A program made the translations under genes and the position numbers. Under the pieces are notes generated by a model that ran no database searches, was not told where the DNA came from, and saw only the letters and a program-made list of their open reading frames with translations. 64,000 nucleotides of DNA from Polyangium sp. y55x31 (GTDB lineage Bacteria > Myxococcota_A > Polyangia > Polyangiales > Polyangiaceae): contig NZ_JARZHG010000040.1 of the NCBI RefSeq assembly GCF_029946505.1, positions 1 to 64,000 on the forward strand, read 5' to 3'. Below, in pieces: positions 36,443 to 44,959 of this stretch (position 1 is the first letter of the stretch; the number at the start of each line of letters is the position of its first letter).

Positions 36443-38149
36443 CTATTTGCTGAGCGTGATCGGGATGTAAGCGAGGCGCATCTTGGACATCGTCCCCTCG
36501 CGCGTATACCCCGCCAAACCGTAGAGGACGTTCCACCAGTGGCCGACGGGCGATTGCCCGTACGAAAAGAACGGGAAGAAGTGGAACTCCCATTCGGATC
36601 CGCCCGGGACCTTCTTCTCGCGATAGAACGTGTTCAAAGCGAGCTGCGAGACGCCGTCCTGGTCGGCGAATCGGAAGAAGCCCGGCAGCACGACGGTCGC
36701 GCGTGACGTCGGCGAGGCGAAATCCCACACGAACGGCGCGAGCACGAGGTGCGACGATTGATTCGTGCGCCCCATGTGGAAGATGGGGAAGAAATTCGCG
36801 GCCCAGCCCGTGGTGTCGGCGCGATAGCGGAAGAGCGGCGTGATCCAGGTCTCGTCGCTGAGGCCGTATCGCTGGAACCGGCCATAGAACGGGAAGATCG
36901 CGAGCTCCTTGCCGCGCGGCGACTCGCCCTTGTAGAAGAACGGCAAGAAGAGCTTCCGATCGAGGCCGATGTCGGGATCACGATAATGCCAGTAGAGCGG
37001 CGTGATCATCTCGAGCTCGGTGCGGCCCTGGTAATGGGCATAGCCCCAGGTCGCGAACGTCTTCTCGCCCTTCTCGCCGCGCTCCCACCAGAAGAGCGGC
37101 GTCACGAGCCGCGAGGCATTGCCCTCGTAGCCATAATGAAACAGCGGGAAGACCGTGAGGTGTTCCTTGTTCTTGCCCCAGGTATGCCAGTAGAACGGCA
37201 CGACGTGGCGGCTGTCGCCGTCGCTGTCGTGGCGGCGGATGTACGGGCCCCAGACGTTGAGCCAGCTCTCGCCGATCTCGTTGTAACGATAATAATGGAG
37301 CAGCGGCGGGATGACCTCGTATTCGGTCGTCTCGTTCCGGCCGTAGAAATAGAGCGGCGCGACGCCGAGGTCGATGTCGTCGGCGGTGCGCGTGTCACAC
37401 GCAGGGCCGCCCTTCCATTTGCAGAACATCGGGCCGACGATGTCGAGGCCGTCGTGATCCGTGTGCTGCGTGAACGTGAGCAGCGGCGGGATGTGCAGGT
37501 AACTCTTCGTGCCCGTCTTCCCCTCGAAGAAGAGCGGGGGCAGGAGGTTCATGTGGCTCGCCGGCTGCTTCGCCGTGGCCTCACGCTCCTGATGCACGTA
37601 CGGGCCTACGACCGTCGTGCGGGTCTGGCCGTCACGGAGCCGCCAGAACAGCGGGAAAAGGACGTCGGCGTCGGCCTTGGGGCTCCGGCGATTGTAATAA
37701 AAGAGGCCGAAGAGGCTGGCGCGATCCTTCTCCTCGGGTTTCTTCCACTCGGCCCACAGGGGAAAAAGCGTGCGAAATTCGTATTTCGGGCTCTTCTCCG
37801 AATACCAGAGCCCATAAAAGCGGCGCTCGGTGGGCGAGAGGGGCGGCGTCGCTTCCAGGTCGGCGCTCGTTCCTAGGCGCTTCGCCACGGCCGGCGGGAC
37901 CGAAAGCGGCTCCTGCGGCAGCGAAGGCTCCTGCGTCTGGAGCTGCGAGGTTTCGTCCGCGCCGGAGGCGGCGTGCGTCTGCGGCTGGTCCGACGGCGGC
38001 TGCTTCGGGCGCCCCTGAGACGGAGGAGGACCACCCCCAGGGCCACCCGGGCCCATGCCTCCCTGCGCGAGCGCAACCCCAGGGACCGCGACGAGCGCCG
38101 CGATCACGAGGGAGGCCAGCGAGGCGCCGCGCCTTCGGAGGACGCTCAC
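36443..38149 (-). CDS. Exported protein of repeated aromatic PLF(W/Y) strands
   Basis: This 568-residue protein starts at GTG 38149, which overlaps the hisS stop (GTGA). A signal peptide ends near VALAQGG, and a Pro/Gln/Gly-rich region runs to about 85. From about 105 to the end there are around fifteen short units of the type LFPLFW-x-R, TPLFWWERGEKGE or FFPIFHMGR, each a strand rich in Phe, Trp and Tyr followed by a polar turn. This suggests a large beta-barrel or beta-solenoid in the outer membrane. I do not know its function. Coupling to a tRNA synthetase gene is odd and may only reflect compaction. Confidence 0.7.
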   Translation of the reverse strand: MSVLRRRGASLASLVIAALVAVPGVALAQGGMGPGGPGGGPPPSQGRPKQPPSDQPQTHAASGADETSQLQTQEPSLPQEPLSVPPAVAKRLGTSADLEATPPLSPTERRFYGLWYSEKSPKYEFRTLFPLWAEWKKPEEKDRASLFGLFYYNRRSPKADADVLFPLFWRLRDGQTRTTVVGPYVHQEREATAKQPASHMNLLPPLFFEGKTGTKSYLHIPPLLTFTQHTDHDGLDIVGPMFCKWKGGPACDTRTADDIDLGVAPLYFYGRNETTEYEVIPPLLHYYRYNEIGESWLNVWGPYIRRHDSDGDSRHVVPFYWHTWGKNKEHLTVFPLFHYGYEGNASRLVTPLFWWERGEKGEKTFATWGYAHYQGRTELEMITPLYWHYRDPDIGLDRKLFLPFFYKGESPRGKELAIFPFYGRFQRYGLSDETWITPLFRYRADTTGWAANFFPIFHMGRTNQSSHLVLAPFVWDFASPTSRATVVLPGFFRFADQDGVSQLALNTFYREKKVPGGSEWEFHFFPFFSYGQSPVGHWWNVLYGLAGYTREGTMSKMRLAYIPITLSK

Positions 38150-39435
38150 CGCGCCTCGCCCGGCGGAGGAGACACCTCGGCCCGCGCCCGCGCCGCAAGG
38201 ACGTCCGCCGCATCCGCGAGCGGTACCTCGTCCTGCTTGTGACCCGCGAGATCCTTGACCGACACGATGCCCCGTTCGAGCTCGCCGTCGCCGAGGATCA
38301 CGCAGAGCTTCGCGCCGAGCGAGTCGGCGCGGCGGAGCATCGCCTTGAGGCGCCCGCCACGTCCGTCGACCTCGACACGCACGCCGCGCGCGCGGAGGTC
38401 ACGGCCGAGGACGAGCGCGCGGCTCGTGCACGCCTCCGAGAGCGGCGCGACGTAGACCGCGGGGCGCTCACGCGAGGCCTCGCCGGGCATCAACGTGAGC
38501 AGCCGCTCGATGCCCATCGCGAAGCCGATCGCCGACACGCTCGGGCCGCCGAGACCTTCGATCATGTTGTCGTAACGGCCTCCGCCGACGACCGTGCTCT
38601 GCGCGCCGAGATCACCGCTGGTCGTGACGAACTCGAAGAGCGTGCGCGTGTAGTAGTCGAGTCCGCGCACGAGCGTCGGGTCGACGACGTACCGCACGTC
38701 GAGCGCATCGAGGTGGCGGCGCACGCCCGCGAAGTGCGCAGCGTCGGCCTCGTCGAGCAGCTCGAGGATCGAGGGCGCGCCCTTCGAGGCTTCGCGATCA
38801 CGCGGGTCCTTCGAGTCGAGGATGCGCAGCGGGTTTTTCTCCAGCCGGCGCTGCGAGTCCTCGGAGAGTTTGTCCTTCATCGGCGTGAAGTACGAGACGA
38901 GCGCGTCGCGGTAGCGCGCACGCGTGCCCGACGCGCCGAGCGAGTTCAGCCGCACCTCGATGTTGCCGATGCCGAGCCCCGTGTTGAGCAGCGAGAGGAT
39001 CATCTCGATCATCTCGGCGTCGGCGAGCGGTCCTGCATCACCGTAGAGCTCGCAGCCCGCCTGATAAAACTGGCGGTAGCGGCCCTTCGCCGGGCGTTCG
39101 CCGCGGAACATCGGGCCGAGGTAGTACCAGCGCGAGACGGGCTCCTTCGTGTGGATCTTGTGCTCGACGTACGCGCGCGCCGCGCCGGCCGTGCCCTCGG
39201 GGCGCACGGTGAGCTCGTCGCCGTGACGCGCGAACGAGTACATCTCCTTCTCCACGACGTCGGTCGTCTCGCCGATCTGCCGCGAGAAGAGCGCGGTGTG
39301 TTCGAGGATCGGCGTGCGCACCTCGTCGTAGCCGTACCGAGCGACGTGCTCGCGGAACGCCTGCTCGAGGCGCTGCCAGCGCGCCGCCTCGTCCGGCAGG
39401 ATGTCGTTCATCCCCTTGACCGCGCGAAGTTCCAT
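38146..39435 (-). CDS. hisS: Histidyl-tRNA synthetase
   Basis: HisRS charges tRNA-His. The 429-residue class II synthetase has motif 1 around LEHTALFSRQIGE, motif 2 in YLGPMFRGERPAKGRYRQFYQ, the histidine-binding motif LVRGLDYYTRT and GGGRYDNMIEGLGG, motif 3 in AIGFAMGIERLL, and a C-terminal anticodon-binding domain (VYVAPLSEACTSRALVLGRDLRARGVRVE). Length is normal. It is divergent from ruvX (92 bp between the starts) and its stop overlaps the next gene. Confidence 0.96.
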   Translation of the reverse strand: MELRAVKGMNDILPDEAARWQRLEQAFREHVARYGYDEVRTPILEHTALFSRQIGETTDVVEKEMYSFARHGDELTVRPEGTAGAARAYVEHKIHTKEPVSRWYYLGPMFRGERPAKGRYRQFYQAGCELYGDAGPLADAEMIEMILSLLNTGLGIGNIEVRLNSLGASGTRARYRDALVSYFTPMKDKLSEDSQRRLEKNPLRILDSKDPRDREASKGAPSILELLDEADAAHFAGVRRHLDALDVRYVVDPTLVRGLDYYTRTLFEFVTTSGDLGAQSTVVGGGRYDNMIEGLGGPSVSAIGFAMGIERLLTLMPGEASRERPAVYVAPLSEACTSRALVLGRDLRARGVRVEVDGRGGRLKAMLRRADSLGAKLCVILGDGELERGIVSVKDLAGHKQDEVPLADAADVLAARARAEVSPPPGEAR

Positions 39436-39527
39436 GTCCGCCGCGGCTTATGGTCGGAGAGCCGAGAAGGGTCAAGCTCTGCCGACCTCTTGACGTACGA
39501 CGGGGTCTGTCCTCCCTTGTCCCGGGT

Positions 39528-40025
39528 ATGGCAGAGCGTCCTGAGCGTCCCCGAACCTGTGCGCTCGACCTGGGCAAGGCCCGGGTCGGCGTGGCCATCG
39601 CCGACGAGCTCGGCTTGCTCGCGCACCCCCGGCCCCCGCTCGACGGGCGCGACAAAAAGGCGTTGATTCGCGCCCTTGGCGAGCTCGCCCGCGAGGAAGG
39701 GGTGGGGCTCTTCCTGGTCGGCCTGCCGCTCGACATGTCCGGCGCACACGGCCCGATGGCCACACGCGCCGCCGACCTCGCCCAGGAAATCAGCCAGGCC
39801 ACGGGCGTGCCCGTGGAGATGTTCGACGAACGCTGGACGACCGTGGAGGCGGCCCGGAAGCTCCGGGAGGGCGGCACCTCGGCCAAGCGGCAAAAAGGCG
39901 TCATCGACGGGATGGCCGCCGCCGTGATGCTCCAGGCCTACCTCGACCGCACCCAGGGCCTCGGCAGCGTCGACACGCTGGCCATGCCGCCGCCGCCTCC
40001 GCGTGGCCGGGGCGGGAGACGCTAG
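39528..40025 (+). CDS. ruvX: Holliday junction resolvase-like RuvX (YqgF)
   Basis: The 165-residue RNase-H-fold protein has CALDLGKARVGVAIAD, LVGLPLDMSG, EMFDERWTT and IDGMAAAVMLQAYLD, which carry the acidic residues of the YqgF nuclease family. The family is implicated in pre-16S rRNA 5' maturation, and some members resolve Holliday junctions. The ATG at 39528 is chosen because upstream residues are not conserved in type; a longer frame begins at 39450. Its TAG stop and that of the converging kinase gene share one CTAG. Confidence 0.9.
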   Translation: MAERPERPRTCALDLGKARVGVAIADELGLLAHPRPPLDGRDKKALIRALGELAREEGVGLFLVGLPLDMSGAHGPMATRAADLAQEISQATGVPVEMFDERWTTVEAARKLREGGTSAKRQKGVIDGMAAAVMLQAYLDRTQGLGSVDTLAMPPPPPRGRGGRR

Positions 40026-41641
40026 AGCGCCTTCTTGTTCTCGCCGTCGAGCATCAGGTGCGCGATCAGCGCCGCGACGAGGGCGATGACGAGCAGGAGC
40101 ACGTCCCACACGGGCCACGCCACGCCGACCGCGCGCCGGAGCAGCACGGACTCGATGAGCCGCACGAGCATCGAGCCAAACCCGTAGGCGCACAGGCCCA
40201 CGACGACCGGGCGACGCAGCCGCCCGAGCAGCTCGATCGCCTTCACCGTGTTGCCCCAGACCGCCTTCCGCATGTGGCGGATGAACAGGATGATCGGCGT
40301 CGCGAGCGCGACCGGGATGAGCAAGAGGAGCAGGACGGACTCCGAGACGGTCAGGTTCGCCGTCGCACCGCCGCCGCGCGTGATGCGGAAGATGGAGGCC
40401 GCGGTCGTGATGAGGCCGCCGAGCGTGAAGAAGACGCCGAGCGCCGTCATGAGCACGAGCATCGGCCGCGCCATCGTGGCCTCTTGCTGCTGCTTGATGA
40501 AGAGCGCAGACGGGCGCGCCGCGGTCCCGGTCGCGGTCGCGTCGCCGATGGGGACCATCGCGGCGCTGGCAGGTTCTTCCGTGTCCCAGGGCGCGAGATC
40601 GGCGTCGAGTTCGGCCATGCTCTGGTGACGATCGTTCGGCTCCTTGGCCATCGCGCGCTGGATGACCATCTCCAGCGTCTCGGGGATGCTCGGCTCGAGC
40701 GCGCGTGGCCTTTGCGGATCCTCGGAGAGCACGGCCATGAGCGTCGCCGCAGGGTCGCCGTGATCGAAGGGGCGCTTGCCCGTGAGCGCGCAGTAGAGCA
40801 TCGCGCCGACGGCGTAGATGTCGGCGCGGTGGTCGACGCGGTGACCACGAGCCTGCTCGGGCGCCATGTACGAGGGCGTGCCCATGATCATGCCCGTGCG
40901 CGTGAGCGCCTTGCCCGTCGCGTTGTCCTCGACCTTCGAGATGCCGAAGTCGATCACCTTCGCCGTCGGTCGGTTCAGGTCGCCGATGAGGAAGACGTTC
41001 TCCGGCTTCATGTCGCGATGCACGACGCCCTTCGCGTGCGCGGCGGCGAGCGCCTTGCAGACTTGCCGGACGATCCGCACGGCCTGCGGCACGGACATCT
41101 TGCCCATCTGCGTGAGCAGGTCGGCGAACTCCTTGCCGTCGAGCAGCTCGCTGATGATGAAGGGGCGACCGTCGGCGGTGCGATCGATGTCGTAGACATC
41201 GATGACGTGGGGGCTCTTGATCTGCGCCGCGGCCTCGGCTTCGCGCTGGAAGCGGGAGAGCACGTCGGGCTGACGCGCGTACTCCGGGTGCAGCATCTTG
41301 ATGGCGAAGCGCTTCGAGCCGATGCGCGTGTGGCGCGCCTCGTAGACGCGGCCCATGCCGCCTTCGCCGATCACGCGGACGATGGTGTACGACTCGCGCA
41401 GGGTCTGGCCGACGAGCTCGTCCTGCGTCTCGTCTTGGAGCTCGGCGCCGTCCTTCGGGCAGACCTTGTACTCGCCCGGATAACGGCTGTTGCACGTCGG
41501 GCAGAGGCGCTGGGCGGCGGCGACGCCTGCGACGAACGAGTCGGCCGATCCGTACCCGGTGGCCGCGGAGCCAATCCCGGTCAGATTCGTCGTCGCGGGG
41601 CCCACGACGATCGACGGCTGCGGCGACGAGGACGCTGCCAT
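40022..41641 (-). CDS. Membrane Ser/Thr kinase with zinc ribbon
   Basis: This 539-residue protein has a CPTC-x10-CPKDG zinc-ribbon-like motif at 47-65, then a Hanks-type kinase (about 85-345) with GEGGMGRVY, Lys115 in FAIKM, HRDMKPEN (208-215) and DFG 231-233. The C-terminal 150 residues contain four membrane helices (LVLMTALGVFFTLGGLI, LLLLLIPVALATPIILFI and others), so the kinase faces the cytoplasm. ATG 41641 is assigned; a longer form from 41686 would place a C-rich/G-rich hairpin (41654-41669) inside the coding part. The gene is divergent from rpsO. Confidence 0.88.
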   Translation of the reverse strand: MAASSSPQPSIVVGPATTNLTGIGSAATGYGSADSFVAGVAAAQRLCPTCNSRYPGEYKVCPKDGAELQDETQDELVGQTLRESYTIVRVIGEGGMGRVYEARHTRIGSKRFAIKMLHPEYARQPDVLSRFQREAEAAAQIKSPHVIDVYDIDRTADGRPFIISELLDGKEFADLLTQMGKMSVPQAVRIVRQVCKALAAAHAKGVVHRDMKPENVFLIGDLNRPTAKVIDFGISKVEDNATGKALTRTGMIMGTPSYMAPEQARGHRVDHRADIYAVGAMLYCALTGKRPFDHGDPAATLMAVLSEDPQRPRALEPSIPETLEMVIQRAMAKEPNDRHQSMAELDADLAPWDTEEPASAAMVPIGDATATGTAARPSALFIKQQQEATMARPMLVLMTALGVFFTLGGLITTAASIFRITRGGGATANLTVSESVLLLLLIPVALATPIILFIRHMRKAVWGNTVKAIELLGRLRRPVVVGLCAYGFGSMLVRLIESVLLRRAVGVAWPVWDVLLLVIALVAALIAHLMLDGENKKAL

Positions 41642-41774
41642 GTGCGGAGAAGCCCCCGAATCGGGGGGCCGAACATTACCGGCCATCGCGACGCAGACTA
41701 GCGGAAGTCGGCTTCCCGGGGGTGACAATCCCGCGGCTCACCTCGTCTGTCCGGCCCCGAGGCGAGCCGTCCGT

Positions 41775-41802
41775 TGACCGAACGGACGAGATGCGTATAC
41801 TG
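41775..41802 (+). promoter_or_regulatory. Sigma70-type promoter of rpsO
   Basis: TTGACC at 41775-41780 and TATACT at 41797-41802 are separated by 16 bp, the best vegetative promoter match in the window. Transcription from about 41810 would leave a leader of roughly 120 nt before rpsO, room for the S15 autoregulation seen in other bacteria. No specific S15-binding fold was identified by eye. Confidence 0.65.
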
Positions 41803-41929
41803 CGCGTCCGTTTTTCGTTCGGCCCGATCACGTGGGCACGCGCCGCTCCGGGCGCGCGCTCGCCGTCGGGCGTCACTTGGACGACCCGGCGCTCGGCAGC
41901 GCATGGGTACGCCGAGGAGTGTCAGAGCG

Positions 41930-42196
41930 ATGCTTCATCCGATCCACAAGACCTCGATCATCGACAAGTTCCGCACGCACGAGGGCGACACCGGCTCTCC
42001 CGAGGTGCAGATCGCGCTCCTCAGCGAGCGGATCACGCAGCTCACGGAGCACTTCAAGACGCACAAGAAGGACCACCACTCGCGCCGTGGTCTCCTCAAG
42101 CTCGTCAGCCAGCGCCGCCGCCAGCTCGACTACTTGAAGCGGATCGACATCGAGCGCTACCGGTCGCTCATCAGCCGCCTCAACATCCGCAAGTAA
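41930..42196 (+). CDS. rpsO: 30S ribosomal protein S15
   Basis: S15 binds 16S rRNA helices 20-22 early in assembly of the small-subunit platform. The 88-residue protein shows the standard signature [39 protein letters not shown] and [17 protein letters not shown]. The ATG is preceded by GAGGAG at 10 nt. The gene has a strong promoter before it and an intrinsic terminator after it, and pnp follows, the conserved rpsO-pnp order. Confidence 0.97.
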   Translation: MLHPIHKTSIIDKFRTHEGDTGSPEVQIALLSERITQLTEHFKTHKKDHHSRRGLLKLVSQRRRQLDYLKRIDIERYRSLISRLNIRK

Positions 42197-42216
42197 GCGC
42201 ACAGGCGCGAGCGACG

Positions 42217-42260
42217 AGAGGGTTCGTTCCCCGGAAAGGGAGCGAGCCCTCTTCGTTTTT
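42217..42260 (+). terminator. Intrinsic terminator of rpsO
   Basis: A 15-bp stem (42217-42231 with 42238-42252, two G-U pairs) with loop CGGAAA is followed by TCGTTTTT. It begins 20 bp after the rpsO stop. Confidence 0.85.
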
Positions 42261-42566
42261 GTGCGTTTTGTCCGGGCAACTTATCGAAGTGTTTCCGGAA
42301 GAACGGCTCGTTGGTCCGCCGAAAAAAGTGGCGGGTTCGGGCGGGAGGCTCTACACAGAGAGCCGAAATACGTCGGTTTGGACAATAGAACGGGGCGCGG
42401 GGGCGTTCCCCGAGGCCGTGAGCGCTACGGAGCGTCTTCGTCTTCGCTTCGTGCCCAGCAGCGCTGCTGCTCCTGGGCAGGAATCGAGGAAGAAGATCCG
42501 CCTTGCGCTCGGATGTCAGGGTCTTCGGGAGCGCGATCGCGCGCCGCGAGAGAGAGCGCAAGACAC
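42261..42566 (+). promoter_or_regulatory. pnp upstream region and possible structured leader
   Basis: The 306 bp between the rpsO terminator and pnp hold no gene. A hairpin TGCCCAG/CTGGGCA (42452-42458 with 42473-42479) encloses the palindrome AGCAGCGCTGCT and lies about 90 bp before the pnp start. In enteric bacteria the pnp leader contains an RNase III-cut hairpin used for autoregulation, and this structure is a candidate for a similar role. No convincing promoter was picked out. Confidence 0.45.
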
Positions 42567-44858
42567 ATGTACGTTCGTGAATCCGTCATGGTCGGCGGCC
42601 GAGCCCTCACGCTCGAGACCGGCCGTCTGGCCAAGCAAGCCCATGGATCCGTGCTCGTCACCTACGGCGAGACGATGGTCCTCGTGACCGCCGTGTCGCA
42701 GGACGAGCGGCCCGGGCTCGATTTCTTCCCCCTCACCTGCGAGTTCGTCGAGAAGACGTACGCCGCCGGCAAGATCCCGGGCGGCTTCTTCAAGCGCGAG
42801 GCGCGCCAGCGCGACGAGGAGATCCTCGCCTGCCGCATCATGGACCGCCCGCTTCGCCCGCTCTTCCCCGAGGGCTTCAAGAAGGACACGCAGATCATCG
42901 CGACCGTCCTTTCGAGCGACAAGCAGAACAAGGCCGACGTCCTCGCCCTCACGGGCGCGAGCGCGGCGCTGCACATCTCGGACATCCCGTGGAACGGGCC
43001 CGTCGTCGGCGTGCGCGTCGGCCGCAAGGCCGGCGAGTTCGTGGCGTACCCGACCGCGAGCGAGATCGAGGAGTGCGACATCGACCTCGTCGTCGCCTGC
43101 TCGCGCGACGCGATCGTGATGGTCGAGGGCGGCGCCGCCGAGGCGACCGAGAGCGACATCATCGACGCGCTCATGTTCGCGCACGAGACGGCCCAGCCCG
43201 TGATCGATCTCATCGAGCGCATCCGCCAGGCGGTGGGCAAGCCGAAGAAGGCGTTCCAGGCCCCGCAGCTCGAGGACACGATCAAGACGCGCGTCGCCGA
43301 GATCGTGGACAACGACCTCAAGTCGGCGACCCGCGTGACCGACAAGAAGGCGCGTTACGAGGGGTACTCGGCGCTCAAGAAGAAGCTCGGCGAGACGCTG
43401 CTCGCGGAGCTCGGCGCGGAGAAGTACCTCGCGAACGAGAAGCTCATCAAGGCGGAGTTCGAGGAGCGCAAGGCGCACGTCGTGCGGACCTACGTCCTCG
43501 ACGAGGGCAAGCGCATCGACGGCCGCGACACGCGCACCATCCGGCCGATCATGTGCGAAGCGGGGCTGCTCCCGCGCGTGCACGGCAGTTCGCTCTTCCA
43601 GCGCGGCGAGACGCAGGCGATCGTGACGACGACGCTCGGCACCTCGACGGACGAGCAGAAGATCGACGGCTTGATGGGGGAGAGCTGGAAGCGCTTCTAC
43701 CTCCACTACAACTTCCCGCCCTTCTCGACGGGCGAGACGAAGCCGATGCGCGGCCCGGGCCGTCGCGAGATCGGGCACGGCGCCCTCGCCGAGCGCGCTC
43801 TCTCCCGCATGATCCCCGCGCAGGAGCAGTTCCCCTACACGATCCGCATCGTGAGCGAGACGCTCGAGTCGAACGGCTCGTCGTCGATGGCGGCCGTCTG
43901 CGGCGGTTGCCTCTCGCTGATGGACGCGGGCGTGCCGATCAAGTCGCCCGTCGCCGGCATCGCGATGGGCCTCATCGCCGAGGGCAACAAGTACGCGATC
44001 CTGAGCGACATCCTCGGCGACGAGGACCACCTCGGCGACATGGACTTCAAGGTCTGCGGCACGGCGCGCGGCGTGACGGCGATCCAGATGGACATCAAGA
44101 TCGCGGGCCTGTCGCGGGCGATCCTGGCGCAGGCGCTCGATCAGGCGCGCGAGGGTCGGCTGCACATCCTCGGCAAGATGCTGGAGGCGCTGCCCGCGCC
44201 GCGGCCGGAGCTCAGCCAGTACGCGCCGCGCATCACGACGATCAAGGTCAAGCCCGACCAGATCCGCCTGATCATCGGCCCCGGCGGCAAGACCATCAAG
44301 GGCATCGTCGATCAGACGGGCGTCGCGATCGACGTGGAGGACGACGGCACGGTAAACGTGGCGTCGCCGGACGCGGACGCCGTGAAGAAGGCGCTCGACA
44401 TCATCAAGGGCCTCACGGCGGAGCCCGAGGTCGGCGCGGTCTACAAGGGCACGGTCAAGCGCATCACGGACTTCGGCGCGTTCGTCGAGATCCTCCCGGG
44501 CACCGACGGCCTCGTGCACATCTCGGAGCTCGCGCACACGCGGGTCGAGCGCGTCGAGGACGTGGTGAAGGAAGGCGACACGGTCGAGGTGAAGGTCGTG
44601 AGCGTCGACCGCGAGGGCAAGATCCGCCTGAGCCGTCGCGAAGTGCTGCCGCTGCCCGAGGGGCAAGCCGGCGTCGAGGCGAAGGCGCGTCTCGATCAGG
44701 CGCGCGAGCGCGACGCGGCCGGTGGTCCGCCGCCGCGCCGGAGCGAGCCGGGTCGTGACGGCCCCCGCGGCGATCGTCCGCCGCGCGGGGATCGTGGTGA
44801 CCGCGGGGATCGTCCCCCGCGCGATCGCGGCGACCGTCCGCCGCGCGAGCGTCGCTGA
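42567..44858 (+). CDS. pnp: Polyribonucleotide nucleotidyltransferase (PNPase)
   Basis: PNPase degrades RNA 3' to 5' using phosphate. The 763-residue protein has two RNase PH-like domains (about 10-220 and 320-545; [20 protein letters not shown] and [19 protein letters not shown]), an alpha-helical linker, a KH domain with [13 protein letters not shown] and an S1 domain ([23 protein letters not shown]). The last ~60 residues are an RGD/RPP-rich basic tail, longer than usual and likely to bind RNA or partners such as RNase E. The start [11 protein letters not shown] is standard. Confidence 0.97.
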   Translation: MYVRESVMVGGRALTLETGRLAKQAHGSVLVTYGETMVLVTAVSQDERPGLDFFPLTCEFVEKTYAAGKIPGGFFKREARQRDEEILACRIMDRPLRPLFPEGFKKDTQIIATVLSSDKQNKADVLALTGASAALHISDIPWNGPVVGVRVGRKAGEFVAYPTASEIEECDIDLVVACSRDAIVMVEGGAAEATESDIIDALMFAHETAQPVIDLIERIRQAVGKPKKAFQAPQLEDTIKTRVAEIVDNDLKSATRVTDKKARYEGYSALKKKLGETLLAELGAEKYLANEKLIKAEFEERKAHVVRTYVLDEGKRIDGRDTRTIRPIMCEAGLLPRVHGSSLFQRGETQAIVTTTLGTSTDEQKIDGLMGESWKRFYLHYNFPPFSTGETKPMRGPGRREIGHGALAERALSRMIPAQEQFPYTIRIVSETLESNGSSSMAAVCGGCLSLMDAGVPIKSPVAGIAMGLIAEGNKYAILSDILGDEDHLGDMDFKVCGTARGVTAIQMDIKIAGLSRAILAQALDQAREGRLHILGKMLEALPAPRPELSQYAPRITTIKVKPDQIRLIIGPGGKTIKGIVDQTGVAIDVEDDGTVNVASPDADAVKKALDIIKGLTAEPEVGAVYKGTVKRITDFGAFVEILPGTDGLVHISELAHTRVERVEDVVKEGDTVEVKVVSVDREGKIRLSRREVLPLPEGQAGVEAKARLDQARERDAAGGPPPRRSEPGRDGPRGDRPPRGDRGDRGDRPPRDRGDRPPRERR

Positions 44859-44868
44859 ACGAGGTGGA

Positions 44869-44905
44869 TCGACATGATCAACGTCGTCGACGTTGATCAT
44901 GTCGA
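44869..44905. repeat. Perfect 18-bp inverted repeat after pnp
   Basis: The arms 44869-44886 and 44888-44905 are exact reverse complements around one base. The repeat begins 10 bp after the pnp stop and is followed by the terminator at 44918-44958. It has no T-run of its own. It could be an mRNA 3'-end stabiliser or a protein-binding site. Confidence 0.85.
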
Positions 44906-44917
44906 CATCGCCCAAAC

Positions 44918-44958
44918 AAAGGGGGCGGCCCTCACGGGCTTGCCCCCTTCGTTTTTTT
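44918..44958. terminator. Bidirectional intrinsic terminator between pnp and lysA
   Basis: AAGGGGGC at 44919-44926 pairs with GCCCCCTT at 44942-44949. TTTTTTT follows on the plus strand (44952-44958), and TTTGTTT follows the same stem on the minus strand. It can therefore stop transcription from both pnp and lysA. Confidence 0.85.
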
Positions 44959-44959
44959 G

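Noticed and set aside
39490-39495. TTGACG upstream of ruvX as a promoter -35 element
   Set aside because: No acceptable -10 hexamer lies 15-19 bp downstream.
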